A stretch of DNA of 64,000 bases from Deltaproteobacteria bacterium (lineage in GTDB: Bacteria; Myxococcota_A; Polyangia; HGW-17; SLPX01), in assembly GCA_021162935.1 (NCBI GenBank), contig JAGGXR010000058.1, positions 1 to 64,000 on the forward strand, written 5' to 3'. Both the position numbers and the translations under genes were made by a program. The notes beneath the pieces were generated by a model that saw only the letters and a list, made by a program, of their open reading frames with translations, was not told the origin of the DNA and made no database searches. Of the stretch, positions 25,853 through 34,526 are shown one piece after another; position 1 is the stretch's first letter, and every line of letters begins with the position of its first letter.

Positions 25853-25924
25853 AGGCACGTAGCTCAGTGGGAGAGCACTACCCTGACGCGGTAGGGGCCG
25901 GCGGTTCGAGACCGCCCGTGCCTA
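25853..25924 (+). tRNA. tRNA-Val (GAC)
   Basis: Cloverleaf by eye: acceptor AGGCACG/CGTGCCT, D-stem GCTC/GAGC, anticodon stem CTACC/GGTAG with loop CTGACGC (anticodon GAC), T-stem GGCGG/CCGCC with TTCGAGA, discriminator A. CCA is not encoded. It precedes infC by 63 nt and may be processed from the same transcript. Confidence 0.93.
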
Positions 25925-25987
25925 ACATGTGGTTTGAAATCGCCATGCAAGGCGAGACGATGGAATCCACGCCAAAGGAGGTTCGCC

Positions 25988-26626
25988 ATCAGTAGACCAT
26001 CAGCTCCAACCCGTCGGAACGAGTCGACGGAATTTCGGATCAATCGGAGGATTCGTCGTCTGGAAGTGCGAGTCATCAACCAGCAGGGGGAACAGCTTGG
26101 TGTGATGCCTGTGTCAGAGGCCATCCGAATTGCGGAAGCCGGAGGTCTCGATTTGGTCGAAGTGAGCCCCAAGGCGGACCCACCTGTCTGCAAGATCATG
26201 GACTACGGGCGATTCAAATACGAAAAGAGCAAGCAGGCCAAGGCTGCTCGGAAAAATCAGAGCACCGTATCCGTCAAGGAAGTCAAATTTCGTCCCAAGA
26301 CGGACACCCATGACTTCGACGTGAAGGTGAAGCGCCTCAAACGCTTCATCGAGGAAGGGCACAAAGTCAAGCTCACCGTCGTGTTCCGAGGTCGTGAAAT
26401 CGTGCATCCAGAGACGGGACAGACCATCCTGCAACGCGTCGTGGACGTCATGGGCGATGAACTGCACATCGATCACATGCCGGTGATGGAAGGTCGGCGC
26501 ATGGTCATGATGGTCAGTGCCGGTACTGCGGTTCAGCCGAAAGCAGGGCCGTCGAAGACCCCGACGAAGACGAACAACGATTCGAGCGACGAGGAGACCG
26601 CGGAAAAACCGGCAAAGAAGGAGTAG
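25988..26626 (+). CDS. infC: Translation initiation factor IF-3 (AUC start)
   Basis: IF-3 binds the 30S subunit and enforces correct start-codon choice. The 212-residue product has the N-terminal domain (RINRRIRRLEVRVI, EAIRIAEAGGLDLVEV, PPVCKIMDYG), the linker helix and the C-terminal domain (KEVKFRPKTDTHDFDVK), then a 40-residue acidic/basic tail. AAAGGAGG (25974-25981) is 6 nt before ATC 25988 and no ATG or GTG fits. A rare AUU/AUC start is characteristic of infC and lets IF-3 repress its own translation. An ATG at 25934 would extend the protein upstream but has no such site. Confidence 0.93.
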   Translation: MSRPSAPTRRNESTEFRINRRIRRLEVRVINQQGEQLGVMPVSEAIRIAEAGGLDLVEVSPKADPPVCKIMDYGRFKYEKSKQAKAARKNQSTVSVKEVKFRPKTDTHDFDVKVKRLKRFIEEGHKVKLTVVFRGREIVHPETGQTILQRVVDVMGDELHIDHMPVMEGRRMVMMVSAGTAVQPKAGPSKTPTKTNNDSSDEETAEKPAKKE

Positions 26627-26638
26627 CGGCTTTTTCCT

Positions 26639-26667
26639 TTGACAATGAAAAGATTGTCTGCTAAATG
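26639..26667 (+). promoter_or_regulatory. Candidate internal promoter before rpmI
   Basis: TTGACA (26639-26644), a 17-nt spacer and TAAATG (26662-26667) lie in the 139-nt gap between infC and rpmI. A hairpin GGCCCC-AACAG-GGGGCC follows just before rpmI. In other bacteria this leader region is where L20 represses rpmI-rplT; whether this leader does so cannot be seen. Confidence 0.35.
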
Positions 26668-26765
26668 CCGGCCCTTGTTGTACATACCTTTGCGCGTTTT
26701 CGCATCGAAGAAGACCGCAGAAGCTACGGCCCCAACAGGGGGCCATGAATAGTGAGTGAACGACC

Positions 26766-26966
26766 ATGCCGAAGATGAAAACAGCCAGCGGCGCCAAAAA
26801 GCGATTTCGCATGACCGGCAGTGGAAAAATTCGCCGCAACAGGGCCTACAGCAGCCACATTCTGACGAAGAAAACGACCAAGCAGAAGCGGCGTTTGCGC
26901 CATTCGACTCTTTTTGTCGCGTCCAACAACGCAGAGATTCGTCGGCTCCTTCCATACGGACGGTAG
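26766..26966 (+). CDS. rpmI: 50S ribosomal protein L35
   Basis: The 66-residue, strongly basic protein has the L35 signature [24 protein letters not shown] and the HILTKK motif. Length and position between infC and rplT are the normal ones. It is part of the large ribosomal subunit. Confidence 0.96.
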   Translation: MPKMKTASGAKKRFRMTGSGKIRRNRAYSSHILTKKTTKQKRRLRHSTLFVASNNAEIRRLLPYGR

Positions 26967-27011
26967 TCGCAGGAACAACTCGCTTCGAACGACCGTGGCG
27001 GAGGAAGAAAG

Positions 27012-27377
27012 ATGGCCAGAGTAAAGAGAGGCACCAAGGCACGGCGCCGCCGAAACAAGATTCTGAAAGAAGCCCGCGGCTTTGTTGGTGGACGATCGAA
27101 GATCTACCGCCGCGCCGTCGAGGCCGTTCAGCGATCCTGGGTGTATGCATATCGAGACCGGAAGGTCCGAAAGCGTGATTTTCGGCGGCTCTGGATCACC
27201 CGAATCAATGCAGCGGCTCATCAACATGGCATGACTTACAGCACGTTCATGTATGGTCTCAAGCAGGCAGGAGTGGAACTCGACCGCAAAATGCTCGCCG
27301 AGATGGCAGCCCGGGACCCAAATGGATTTGCACATATCGCCGAAGTGGCCAAAGGCAATGCGGCCAAGGCTGAATAG
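27012..27377 (+). CDS. rplT: 50S ribosomal protein L20
   Basis: The 121-residue basic protein begins [18 protein letters not shown] and contains [23 protein letters not shown], typical of L20, an early assembly protein that binds 23S rRNA and often represses its own operon. In many proteobacteria pheST follows rplT; here ihfA follows directly. Confidence 0.97.
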   Translation: MARVKRGTKARRRRNKILKEARGFVGGRSKIYRRAVEAVQRSWVYAYRDRKVRKRDFRRLWITRINAAAHQHGMTYSTFMYGLKQAGVELDRKMLAEMAARDPNGFAHIAEVAKGNAAKAE

Positions 27378-27398
27378 GCACGGAGCCAGGCAGAATCG

Positions 27399-27686
27399 AT
27401 GACCAAGGCAGACCTCATAAACAGGGTCTATGGTGCCTTCGAAGGCATTTCCCGCAAGGAAGCGGCAGAACTCGTCGAAACCGTGTTCGATGCCATCAAA
27501 GAGACCCTGGAGCGAGGGGAAAAGGTCAAAATATCCGGATTCGGCAATTTCGTGGTACGTCGAAAGCGCGAACGCCCGGGACGGAATCCCCAGACCGGTC
27601 AGGAAATCACGATCACCGCTCGTCGCGTCTTGACGTTCAAGCCGAGTCAAATGCTCAAGACGGGGTTGAATGCCGCGGACGACTAA
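27399..27686 (+). CDS. ihfA: Integration host factor, alpha-type subunit
   Basis: The 95-residue protein starts [11 protein letters not shown] and has the DNA-bending beta-arm [17 protein letters not shown] with the conserved Pro, and [11 protein letters not shown]. It belongs to the HU/IHF nucleoid family, alpha-like by its place before merR and by MTKADL. It starts 21 nt after rplT. Its 3' end overlaps the merR gene by 17 nt. Confidence 0.93.
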   Translation: MTKADLINRVYGAFEGISRKEAAELVETVFDAIKETLERGEKVKISGFGNFVVRRKRERPGRNPQTGQEITITARRVLTFKPSQMLKTGLNAADD

Positions 27687-28068
27687 GTTCGTTGAAGGCC
27701 GTATCCCGCCGGATCGGTCTTTTTTCAAAATTGGAGAAGTCAGCAGGATTGTCGGTGTGAAACCCCATGTCCTGCGTTACTGGGAAACCGAGTTTCGGCG
27801 CTTGGCGCCACGCAAGACGGATGCGGGCCATCGGCTCTATCGGCGCATCGACGTCGAAATCGCCCTAAGGCTCAAGCAACTCCTCCGCGAGGAGGGGTAC
27901 AAGATAGCCGGAGCACGGCGGAAGCTGGCCCAAGATGCCGGTGAGGTGGATGAAGGCCCGCTGAAAGCGAAAATTGCGGAACTCGAAGAGAGACAGCAGA
28001 CTGAAGACACCGCCTTGCTGTCGATACGAAAGGAAGTCGTCGACCTGCTGAAGTTGGTCGAAGAATGA
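27670..28068 (+). CDS. MerR-family transcriptional regulator
   Basis: The 132-residue protein has an N-terminal MerR winged helix (about 20-88: [24 protein letters not shown]) and a coiled-coil C-terminus without effector Cys residues. It overlaps ihfA by 17 nt. This ihfA-merR-tRNA-Pro order recurs in Deltaproteobacteria/Myxococcota. The target is unknown. Confidence 0.92.
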   Translation: MPRTTKFVEGRIPPDRSFFKIGEVSRIVGVKPHVLRYWETEFRRLAPRKTDAGHRLYRRIDVEIALRLKQLLREEGYKIAGARRKLAQDAGEVDEGPLKAKIAELEERQQTEDTALLSIRKEVVDLLKLVEE

Positions 28069-28082
28069 AAAGAGAAGATATT

Positions 28083-28157
28083 CGGGGCGTAGCGCAGTCT
28101 GGTTAGCGCACTTGACTGGGGGTCAAGGAGTCGGAGGTTCAAATCCTCTCGCCCCGA
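28083..28157 (+). tRNA. tRNA-Pro (GGG)
   Basis: Acceptor CGGGGCG/CGCCCCG, D-arm CGCAGTCTGGTTAGCG, anticodon stem CTTGA/TCAAG with loop CTGGGGG (anticodon GGG), T-arm with TTCAAAT, discriminator A. It lies 14 nt after merR and just before a strong terminator, so it closes the infC-merR transcript. Confidence 0.93.
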
Positions 28158-28162
28158 CGATA

Positions 28163-28196
28163 CGCCGCAGCACGCGCTGCGGCGTTTTTTTTTTTT
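28163..28196 (+). terminator. Rho-independent terminator of the infC operon
   Basis: A perfect 9-bp stem CGCCGCAGC/GCTGCGGCG (28163-28171 and 28176-28184) with a 4-nt loop is followed by 12 T. It follows tRNA-Pro directly. Confidence 0.93.
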
Positions 28197-28284
28197 ACCC
28201 GCTGGCCAGCATCCACAATCAGATTTGCTGCGTTGGCGAATTCCGAAACCATGCTTATGCCTTGCAACGAACCAGGAAACTTCC

Positions 28285-29037
28285 ATGCCCACAACACCAG
28301 AACCGCTCATCCTCTTGACCAATGACGATGGTATCCGTTCTGAAGCCCTCGATGTCACTCGTGAGGTCCTCGGTTCCGTCGGCCGGGTCGTGATTGTTGC
28401 CCCCGACGGCCAACGCAGCGCTTCGGGCCACAGCATCACCTTGGGACGCTGTGTGAGCGTGACAGAAAAGGGGGAGGACCGCTTCGCCCTGTCCGGAACG
28501 CCCGTGGATTGCGTCTACTTGGCCTGCGCCACCCTGCTGCCCCGAATTCCCGACCTCGTCGTATCCGGGGTGAATCTGGGCCTGAACGTGGGCACGGACG
28601 TGTTCTATTCGGGGACCGTGTCCGCTGCCGTGGAAGGGGCGATTCGAGGGAGCGTCGGCATCGCCCTCTCCAGCACCAGATTCGCAGGGCCCGAGCAATG
28701 GAAGGCGGCGGCCCGATTCACCGTGGCCCTTTTTCGACGGCTCGGCGACCGCAAGGGCGATGCCTACAACGTCAACGTTCCCGAAGGCTCCATCAGCGGA
28801 TACCGATGGACCGCACTCGGGTCCCGTCGGTACCCACTCGAAGCGACGCGCTGCGAGGATCCCTGGAAGCGCTCCCATTACTGGCTCGGCGGCGATGGTC
28901 TGGGAACGTATGAGGGGGCGGTGGGCCCGGACGTCGATGCGCTCCAGCAGGGATTCATCTCAGTCAGTCCCATGCACCTCGACCTGACCTCTTACAGCCG
29001 ATTGCCCGGTCCGGACCTCGATTGGCCGAGCATCTGA
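28285..29037 (+). CDS. surE: 5'/3'-nucleotidase SurE
   Basis: SurE is a metal-dependent nucleoside-monophosphate phosphatase of the cytoplasm. The 250-residue protein has ILLTNDDGIRSEA (metal-binding DD), APDGQRSASGHSIT, SGTPVDCV, and SGVNLGLNVGTDVFYSGTV. ATG 28285 has AGGAAA upstream; ATG 28225 would add a poor N-terminus. It is followed by pcm, as in E. coli. Confidence 0.95.
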   Translation: MPTTPEPLILLTNDDGIRSEALDVTREVLGSVGRVVIVAPDGQRSASGHSITLGRCVSVTEKGEDRFALSGTPVDCVYLACATLLPRIPDLVVSGVNLGLNVGTDVFYSGTVSAAVEGAIRGSVGIALSSTRFAGPEQWKAAARFTVALFRRLGDRKGDAYNVNVPEGSISGYRWTALGSRRYPLEATRCEDPWKRSHYWLGGDGLGTYEGAVGPDVDALQQGFISVSPMHLDLTSYSRLPGPDLDWPSI

Positions 29038-29045
29038 GACGCAAG

Positions 29046-29711
29046 ATGCCACGATCTCCTGACCCAACCTGGTTCTCGGCACAGCGCACTGCTATGGTCG
29101 CGGGCCAACTTCGATTGCGTGATATCAGCGACGAAGCCATACTGGCCGCCATGGGACGAGTGCCGCGACACCGGTTCCTTCCGTCCGAATGGGCCCGGCA
29201 GGCCTACGAGGACCATCCTGTGGACATCGGGCACGGCCAGACCATCTCGCAGCCGTACATGGTCGCCTACATGGCACAACTCATCGCCCCCCAGGCGGAC
29301 ATGACTGTCCTGGACGTAGGGGCTGGTTCGGGATACCAAAGCGCCGTACTGGCCGAAATAGTCCAGCAGGTCTGGGCCGTGGAACGAATATCAGACCTGG
29401 CGGAAAATGCGAAGCGCGTCTTGATGGAATTGGGCTATTCAAATGTGAACGTCCTCGTGGCAGATGGATCTTTGGGTTTGCCCGAGCACGCACCCTACGA
29501 CGCCATTCTGGTCGGTGCCGGGGCACCGGAGGTGCCGGGCCCCCTTGTGGAGCAGTTAGCCGATGGAGGGAAGCTCGTGGTGCCGGTCGGGGGCAGGGGA
29601 TACCAACGACTCACGTTGGTCGAGAATCGCGGCGGTCACATTATGGAACACACGGACCTGGCCTGTCGGTTCGTGGACCTCATCGGCAGATACGGCCACC
29701 AGAATGGATGA
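29046..29711 (+). CDS. pcm: Protein-L-isoaspartate O-methyltransferase
   Basis: Pcm repairs isoaspartyl residues using S-adenosylmethionine. The 221-residue protein has the N-terminal MVAGQL and FLP motifs, DIGHGQTISQPYMVA, the SAM-binding VLDVGAGSGYQSAVLA and the acidic strand WAVERI, and GKLVVPVG. ATG 29046 lies 8 nt after the surE stop; TTG 29022 would overlap surE and is less likely. Confidence 0.94.
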   Translation: MPRSPDPTWFSAQRTAMVAGQLRLRDISDEAILAAMGRVPRHRFLPSEWARQAYEDHPVDIGHGQTISQPYMVAYMAQLIAPQADMTVLDVGAGSGYQSAVLAEIVQQVWAVERISDLAENAKRVLMELGYSNVNVLVADGSLGLPEHAPYDAILVGAGAPEVPGPLVEQLADGGKLVVPVGGRGYQRLTLVENRGGHIMEHTDLACRFVDLIGRYGHQNG

Positions 29712-29733
29712 CCGTCAGCGAGAAAGGACCTCA

Positions 29734-30723
29734 ATGAGCCAAACGAAGCAAGCGAAGGGCAACCTAGGGCTCGCGCTCTACGGATTCAGCATGGGGACCG
29801 CCAACGTCATTCCTGGGGTTTCGGGCGGGACCATGGCGCTCATCCACGGCATCTATGAAGACCTGGTGGATGCCATCAACTCGGCGAACTGGGAGTTTAT
29901 CAAGGCCCTGGTCACGTTGAAATGGAAAAAGGCATTTTTCATCCTGCATTGGCGCTTCCTGGTGCCCTTGGGAATCGGTGTCACCCTGGCGGTCGTCAGC
30001 CTGGCCAAGCTCATTCCGTACCTGATTGAGCATTATCGGACCCCGGTCTCCGCCTTCTTCGTCGGGCTCATTGCTGCTTCGTCGGTGGTCATCGCCCGTC
30101 AGATTCCGAAATGGACCGTCGGAACCACGCTCTGGGGCCTGTTGTCGGCCGTTGTTGCGTTTTGGGTCGTGGGCCTCATTCCGGTCCAGACCCCGACCGG
30201 ACTCTGGTTCATCTTCCTCTGTGGCGTACTCTCCATCATGGCCATGCTCCTGCCTGGAATCAGCGGTGCCTTCATTTTGCTCGTGCTGGGGAAATATGCC
30301 TATATCCTAGGCAACGTCCGAGACCTTGCCTACCATGCCAGGCTGTCCGCCGTGATACCGCTGACCGTTTTTGCCATCGGCTGCATCCTCGGCCTGGCAG
30401 GACTCGCACGCATCCTGGGCGCTGCGCTCAAGCGATATCGCGGACAAACCATGGCGGCCCTGGGCGGATTGATGATCGGGTCGTTGAGGACCCTTTGGCC
30501 CTGGCGGGAGGTGGTGGCCACCGCAAAGATTGGAGGCAAGACGGTGCCGACCGAAGAGGCCAATCGCCTTCCAGGGGCGTTCAACGGTGAGGTGCTCCTG
30601 GTCATTGGCTTGGTGGTCGTCGGCATTTTCCTGGTGCTGCTCCTGGAACGTCTGGCTTCAGGCGGGGAGGGGGCGGAGGCGGGCAGTGGGTCCCTGAGTA
30701 AAACCTCGAAACAACATGAATAA
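29734..30723 (+). CDS. DUF368 membrane protein, probable polyprenyl-phosphate transporter
   Basis: The 329-residue protein has about eight to nine membrane helices and the DUF368 marks GMxNVIPGVSGGTMAL (here GTANVIPGVSGGTM) and MLLPGISGAFILLVLGKY, an inverted pair of PGxSG motifs. Recent work assigned DUF368 (PopT) proteins a role in recycling undecaprenyl phosphate across the cytoplasmic membrane. AAAGGA precedes ATG 29734. The C-terminus is a short polar tail. It follows pcm by 22 nt. Confidence 0.88.
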   Translation: MSQTKQAKGNLGLALYGFSMGTANVIPGVSGGTMALIHGIYEDLVDAINSANWEFIKALVTLKWKKAFFILHWRFLVPLGIGVTLAVVSLAKLIPYLIEHYRTPVSAFFVGLIAASSVVIARQIPKWTVGTTLWGLLSAVVAFWVVGLIPVQTPTGLWFIFLCGVLSIMAMLLPGISGAFILLVLGKYAYILGNVRDLAYHARLSAVIPLTVFAIGCILGLAGLARILGAALKRYRGQTMAALGGLMIGSLRTLWPWREVVATAKIGGKTVPTEEANRLPGAFNGEVLLVIGLVVVGIFLVLLLERLASGGEGAEAGSGSLSKTSKQHE

Positions 30724-30826
30724 ATACACGCAAGATTTGAACATTCTTTTAGATTGACTTGACACCGCACAGCATGCATTAACGGAGCCCATCATGGAAC
30801 TCCGTCACCATCAGGAGGACATGGCC

Positions 30827-31363
30827 ATGACGGATTCGAGAATCGACCTCATCGAAAAGACCATTCGTCGCATCCCAGACTTTCCAAAACCAGGTATCCT
30901 CTTTCGGGATATCACGCCCTTGCTGACCGACCCAAAGGTCCTGAGCGTCACCCTGGACGTGCTCCAGGAAGGGCTGGACGGGCAGGACCTGGATCGGATC
31001 GTCGCCATCGAGGCACGTGGCTTCCTGTTCGGAGCCGCTCTGGCGGACCGAATGGGAATCGGGCTCGGGCTCGTCCGTAAGAAAGGGAAACTGCCATGGA
31101 AGACCGAATCGGTCACCTATGACCTGGAATACGGCACGGATACCGTCGAGATGCATCTGGACGCCGTTTCACAAGGCCACAGGGTCTGGATCATCGACGA
31201 CCTTCTGGCCACTGGCGGCACGGCAGCAGCAGCGGTGGCGTTGGTTCGCAAAATGGGTGGAGCCGTCGTCGGAGCCAGCTTCGTCGTGGAACTCGACGGG
31301 CTGGGAGGGCGGGCACGACTGGCTGACATGGAGATCCAGAGCCTGCTGCGGGAACGGGAATGA
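30827..31363 (+). CDS. apt: Adenine phosphoribosyltransferase
   Basis: Apt makes AMP from adenine and PRPP. The 178-residue protein has IRRIPDFPKPGILFRDITPLL-type N-terminus, AIEARGF, RKKGKLPW and the PRPP loop VWIIDDLLATGGTAAAA. AGGAGG (30813-30818) favours ATG 30827 over the in-frame ATGs 30794 and 30821. The gene is complete and ends 15 nt before a decayed transposase on the other strand. Confidence 0.95.
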   Translation: MTDSRIDLIEKTIRRIPDFPKPGILFRDITPLLTDPKVLSVTLDVLQEGLDGQDLDRIVAIEARGFLFGAALADRMGIGLGLVRKKGKLPWKTESVTYDLEYGTDTVEMHLDAVSQGHRVWIIDDLLATGGTAAAAVALVRKMGGAVVGASFVVELDGLGGRARLADMEIQSLLRERE

Positions 31364-31378
31364 CACAGAATAGCTCAC

Positions 31379-31591
31379 CGAGCCCTGAAAGCGAATGAGG
31401 TAGGCAAGCAGACGGTTGACTCGCTTCTTCCCTCGACCCTTGTGTGCGCGAAGCTTCTTGATGACCGAAGCTACCTGTCCCGTGTCAATCTGGGCCATCA
31501 AACGGGCGGTCCACTGCTTGCGAGCTTCGTCCTTGAGGCCGCAGGCATCCGCAGTCTCGAAGATGTGCGCTTTCAAGCCCATCTTGACCAC
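31379..31591 (-). pseudogene. Transposase fragment (C-terminal part)
   Basis: Seventy-one codons on the reverse strand (KARIFETAD-like start, DTGQVASVIKKLRAHKGRGKK, RVNRLLAYLIRF) resemble the C-terminal region of ISKra4-like transposases, where a Q-V-V-K-R pattern precedes a YL helix. Homology appears to stop at the apt 3' end, so the copy is cut. No start signal is present. The family call is from memory and uncertain. Confidence 0.45.
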
Positions 31592-31648
31592 CTAGCGAGT
31601 AAAGAGCAACGAAATCGCGAGGTTAGCGATGCAGTGTAGATACAGCAT

Positions 31649-31677
31649 TTGGCAATAGCTCTCGAATGTGATAGCAT
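31649..31677 (+). promoter_or_regulatory. Candidate promoter for the second GH18 gene
   Basis: TTGGCA (31649-31654), a 17-nt spacer and TAGCAT (31672-31677) lie 73 nt before the start codon, between the transposase fragment and the gene. Five and four of six bases match the sigma-70 boxes. Confidence 0.45.
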
Positions 31678-31750
31678 AGCCTAGAAATGCCTGACGGCCA
31701 GTACGTATCGGGCGGAGGGGACATCGAAACTTGTAATGGAGGTACTGGAG

Positions 31751-33949
31751 ATGAGGGGTGCCAGCAGATTTTTCTTGTTGATCATGGTGATGAATTTGGG
31801 GCTTGGCGGGTTCGCACAGCCCGTCCATGCAGCGCCAAGTCGTGTGGTGTATGGATACCTGAGTGTTTGGAGGGACAATACGGACTACGTTCGATGGGAC
31901 AAGCTTACCCATGTTGCATGGAATTGCCTCAAGCTGCAATCCGATGGCGCTCTCGATACCGGCCATATTTCGTATTCGAGATGGCCCAGTCATTCTCCAG
32001 CGGATGAAGCGCATGTTCACGGGGTTCTCCTGCATCTTGGGTTTTGCCTCAGTGGGGATGATCTCCGCGATTTTTTACTTCATGACAGTCGGTGGCCGGC
32101 GACCATCCAGATGATGATCGACCAAATGGAAGCGGGTGATGCAGACGGCATTTCAATTGATTTCGAAAGCTTCAGGAATGCAGATGAACGGGAACCATTC
32201 GTCCAGTTTTTCCGGAATCTTCGGGATGCGCTGGATGCCCGTGGCCATAGTGACGCAGAAATCCAGATGGCGGGCCCTGCCATGGACTGGTTGGGGTGTG
32301 TGGACTTTTCCGCACTCCTCGACATCATCGATTACTATTTCATCATGGTGTACGACATCGTCTGGCCCTTTGGTAGCGGTACACGGTATGTGGGACCTTC
32401 GGGGCTGTATCGGGTCACCGAAGCCTATCATGACGCAGCACCAGCTCACCGCGCATGTGCATTGGCTTCGCTGGCGGACTACTTGAGCCAGATTCCTTTG
32501 TCATTGAGAAGTAAAGTGATTTTCGGTGTGCCTTACTACGGCAGGCTCGGTGTGGTGTCCGAACCCGCCTCGCCAGCGGTCCAGCTTAGATATGTCGGTG
32601 AAATCAAGTACTATAAAGCCAAAGAGAAGCTCGATGAGGGAGTCGAGCATCATTGGGATCCCGATGTGTTCAATTCCTACATGGTCTGGCAGGAAGGTGG
32701 GGAATGGTATGAGGCTTTCTACGAGGACACAGACAGTCTCGCTGTCAGATACCGCCTCATTTTGGACGCCGACCTCGGGGGCATGGGCATGTGGGCGTTA
32801 AACCTGGACGTGGACATGGACCAGGGAGTTGTCTTTCCAGAGCTATGGCAACTCCTGGACGACTATTTTGTGGCGAACATTGTCCAGCCCGCCGAGGAAC
32901 TTGGTCATCGCAACAATCCCATTCGGGTCGATGCTTTTCCCTTCCATGACGAACGAGATACGGCGCATATGGATGGAAATGGGTATCCAGATGCATCCTT
33001 GTTTTTCTTTGCCTATGGTGGAGATTGCGATCCAGACCGATCTGAATTTGGCCCCGAGTGGGTCTACCGAATCGATGTTTGCCAGTCGGGGACACTCACC
33101 GTGCACGCCGAAGTCCCTCCTGACTCGACAGCCGATCCGGACGTACACCTTCTGTCAGACATGGATCCTGATACTTGTCTCTTTCAGGACGACGCGACCA
33201 TTTCGGTGTCTGTCGAGCCGGATGGGTACGTTGTCACTGTAGACACGCATGTCGTCGACCAAATCGATCGTAGAGGGCCCTATGTGCTCGACATATCGTT
33301 TGAGCCTGATCCGGGAACGACTCCCTGTCCTGACGGCACAGTGTGTCGTGATGGTATCTGCGAACCGGAAGATGCGAGCGACCTGGCTATCCTGTCGGTG
33401 GAAGCCGTCGATATCACGGAGACATCGGCCCGGATCCATTTCGTTTTTAATCAGCGGGCACAGGGCCAGGTGGAATATGGTATGGACACGAGTTACGGGT
33501 TCTTTTCTGTGAAAGAAGAGAGTTTTCAATATGCGGAACACACACAGTCGATTGATTCGTTGTCTGCTGGGACGCGATATCATTATCGAGTTCACGCATG
33601 GGATCGGCAGGGCCACGAGATCATCGGCCAGGACCATGAATTCGTGACGGCTGGTGTGCTCGTTTGTCCCGATGGGTTGACCGGCTGCGACGGAACTTGC
33701 GTCGATACGGAGACAGACGACGAAAACTGTGGTGCCTGCGGCCATCGTTGTGGAGATGGAGAAACCTGCCGTGAAGGCACCTGTATGGTGAAAAATCAAC
33801 AGCAAGACGGGGGAACGACCACAGAGGGGGGGGGCGCGGAGTCAGGCTGCGGTGGCTGCAGACAGACAAAAGGGACGGTTCCGTTCGGATTCTCGTTCTT
33901 GGCTCTTTTGTTTGCACTGTTTGTTTTTCGCGTGCGGCGTCATAGGTGA
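31751..33949 (+). CDS. Secreted GH18-family protein with Fn3-like domain and MYXO-CTERM-like tail (island-borne paralogue)
   Basis: GGAGG is 7 nt before ATG 31751. The 732-residue protein has a signal peptide, a GH18-like barrel (RVVYGYLSVW start; active-site DGISIDFE at 132-139 with the catalytic Glu), a beta domain (PIRVDAFPFHDERD), an extra Fn3/phosphatase-like domain (VEAVDITETSARIHF, VEYGMDTSYG), a Cys-rich module and a tail of GCGGC, one membrane helix and Arg. Domain order and motifs match the protein at 8362-10485, apart from the added Fn3-like domain. Codon use is more AT-rich than in the neighbours and transposase fragments flank it, so recent acquisition or slow amelioration is likely. 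Confidence 0.82.
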   Translation: MRGASRFFLLIMVMNLGLGGFAQPVHAAPSRVVYGYLSVWRDNTDYVRWDKLTHVAWNCLKLQSDGALDTGHISYSRWPSHSPADEAHVHGVLLHLGFCLSGDDLRDFLLHDSRWPATIQMMIDQMEAGDADGISIDFESFRNADEREPFVQFFRNLRDALDARGHSDAEIQMAGPAMDWLGCVDFSALLDIIDYYFIMVYDIVWPFGSGTRYVGPSGLYRVTEAYHDAAPAHRACALASLADYLSQIPLSLRSKVIFGVPYYGRLGVVSEPASPAVQLRYVGEIKYYKAKEKLDEGVEHHWDPDVFNSYMVWQEGGEWYEAFYEDTDSLAVRYRLILDADLGGMGMWALNLDVDMDQGVVFPELWQLLDDYFVANIVQPAEELGHRNNPIRVDAFPFHDERDTAHMDGNGYPDASLFFFAYGGDCDPDRSEFGPEWVYRIDVCQSGTLTVHAEVPPDSTADPDVHLLSDMDPDTCLFQDDATISVSVEPDGYVVTVDTHVVDQIDRRGPYVLDISFEPDPGTTPCPDGTVCRDGICEPEDASDLAILSVEAVDITETSARIHFVFNQRAQGQVEYGMDTSYGFFSVKEESFQYAEHTQSIDSLSAGTRYHYRVHAWDRQGHEIIGQDHEFVTAGVLVCPDGLTGCDGTCVDTETDDENCGACGHRCGDGETCREGTCMVKNQQQDGGTTTEGGGAESGCGGCRQTKGTVPFGFSFLALLFALFVFRVRRHR

Positions 33950-34019
33950 GACAGCGGGTCGACAAGCAGCTTCGCAGTGAAGAGGGGAGAGGGGAAACTT
34001 TGCGACCGAAAAGAAGTTT

Positions 34020-34378
34020 TTTGTGTCAAAACCAAATCGTGGTCAGTCGCAAGGACAAGCACAGGACGGTTGGCAACTGGGATGTGTCGGGGATGATGAA
34101 GCGGTAAGCGATTTTCTCCTCCGATTGAATAGGATCGCGACAGCACATAATCGACACCAAAACCTAAACCGCTGTAACAGCGCCTCGACATCGCGAAGCG
34201 TCACTTGGTTCGACAGCAGACCCAGCTCCAGCGCCCATAGAATTGCCGACATCGGGTGTCGGACCTTCTTTCGCTGACGCGGATCCGGAGCATCGCAATA
34301 ATCCCATCCCTTGGCAGCATTTCGCGCACGCTTGCCGACGAACCGTTGTATCCTCTTATCGAGAGGACCTTTACTCAT
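34020..34378 (-). pseudogene. Transposase fragment (N-terminal part), frameshifted
   Basis: ATG 34378 has a good AAAGGAGA site. The first ~70 codons (DPRQRKKVRHPMSAILWALE, LLSNQVTLRDVEALL) look like the N-terminal region of a DDE transposase of the RHP...LRDVE type. After that the frame loses sense, and an IPDTS motif expected next appears in another frame at about 34080-34097, so the gene is frameshifted and truncated. It has the same orientation as the fragment at 31379-31591 on the other side of the GH18 gene. Confidence 0.5.
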
Positions 34379-34443
34379 CGGGGTCTCCTTTCTGGCCGAG
34401 AGGCCTGATTTTGCGACGCTCGAAGGTGGCCCTTCCTCGTCGC

Positions 34444-34469
34444 CTGATGCAGTAATACTGCCGCATCAG
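34444..34469. repeat. Inverted repeat CTGATGC...GCATCAG
   Basis: Seven-base arms (34444-34450, 34463-34469) enclose a smaller palindrome AGTA-A-TACT. There is no T-run. It may be an insertion-element end or a regulator site at the right edge of the island. Confidence 0.4.
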
Positions 34470-34482
34470 CTAAAAACCATTA

Positions 34483-34526
34483 GGGGCCGCGAGGTGAAAA
34501 ATATCACCCCGCGGCCCCGTTTTTTT
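34483..34526 (+). terminator. Rho-independent terminator
   Basis: A long stem, GGGGCCGCG paired with CGCGGCCCC (34483-34491 and 34510-34518), with an inner GGTGA/TCACC stem, is followed by a run of seven T. It would stop forward transcription from the GH18 island before tRNA-Arg. Confidence 0.88.

Noticed and set aside
28225-28284. Earlier surE start at ATG 28225
   Set aside because: The added 20 residues do not fit the family and AGGAAA supports ATG 28285.
30754-30782. Promoter before apt (TTGACT/TTGACA boxes)
   Set aside because: Two overlapping -35-like boxes are present, but no acceptable -10 box at 16-18 nt; left unannotated.
31169-31378. Continuation of the reverse transposase-like frame into apt
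   Set aside because: It is antisense to the intact apt 3' end and shows no transposase-like sequence.
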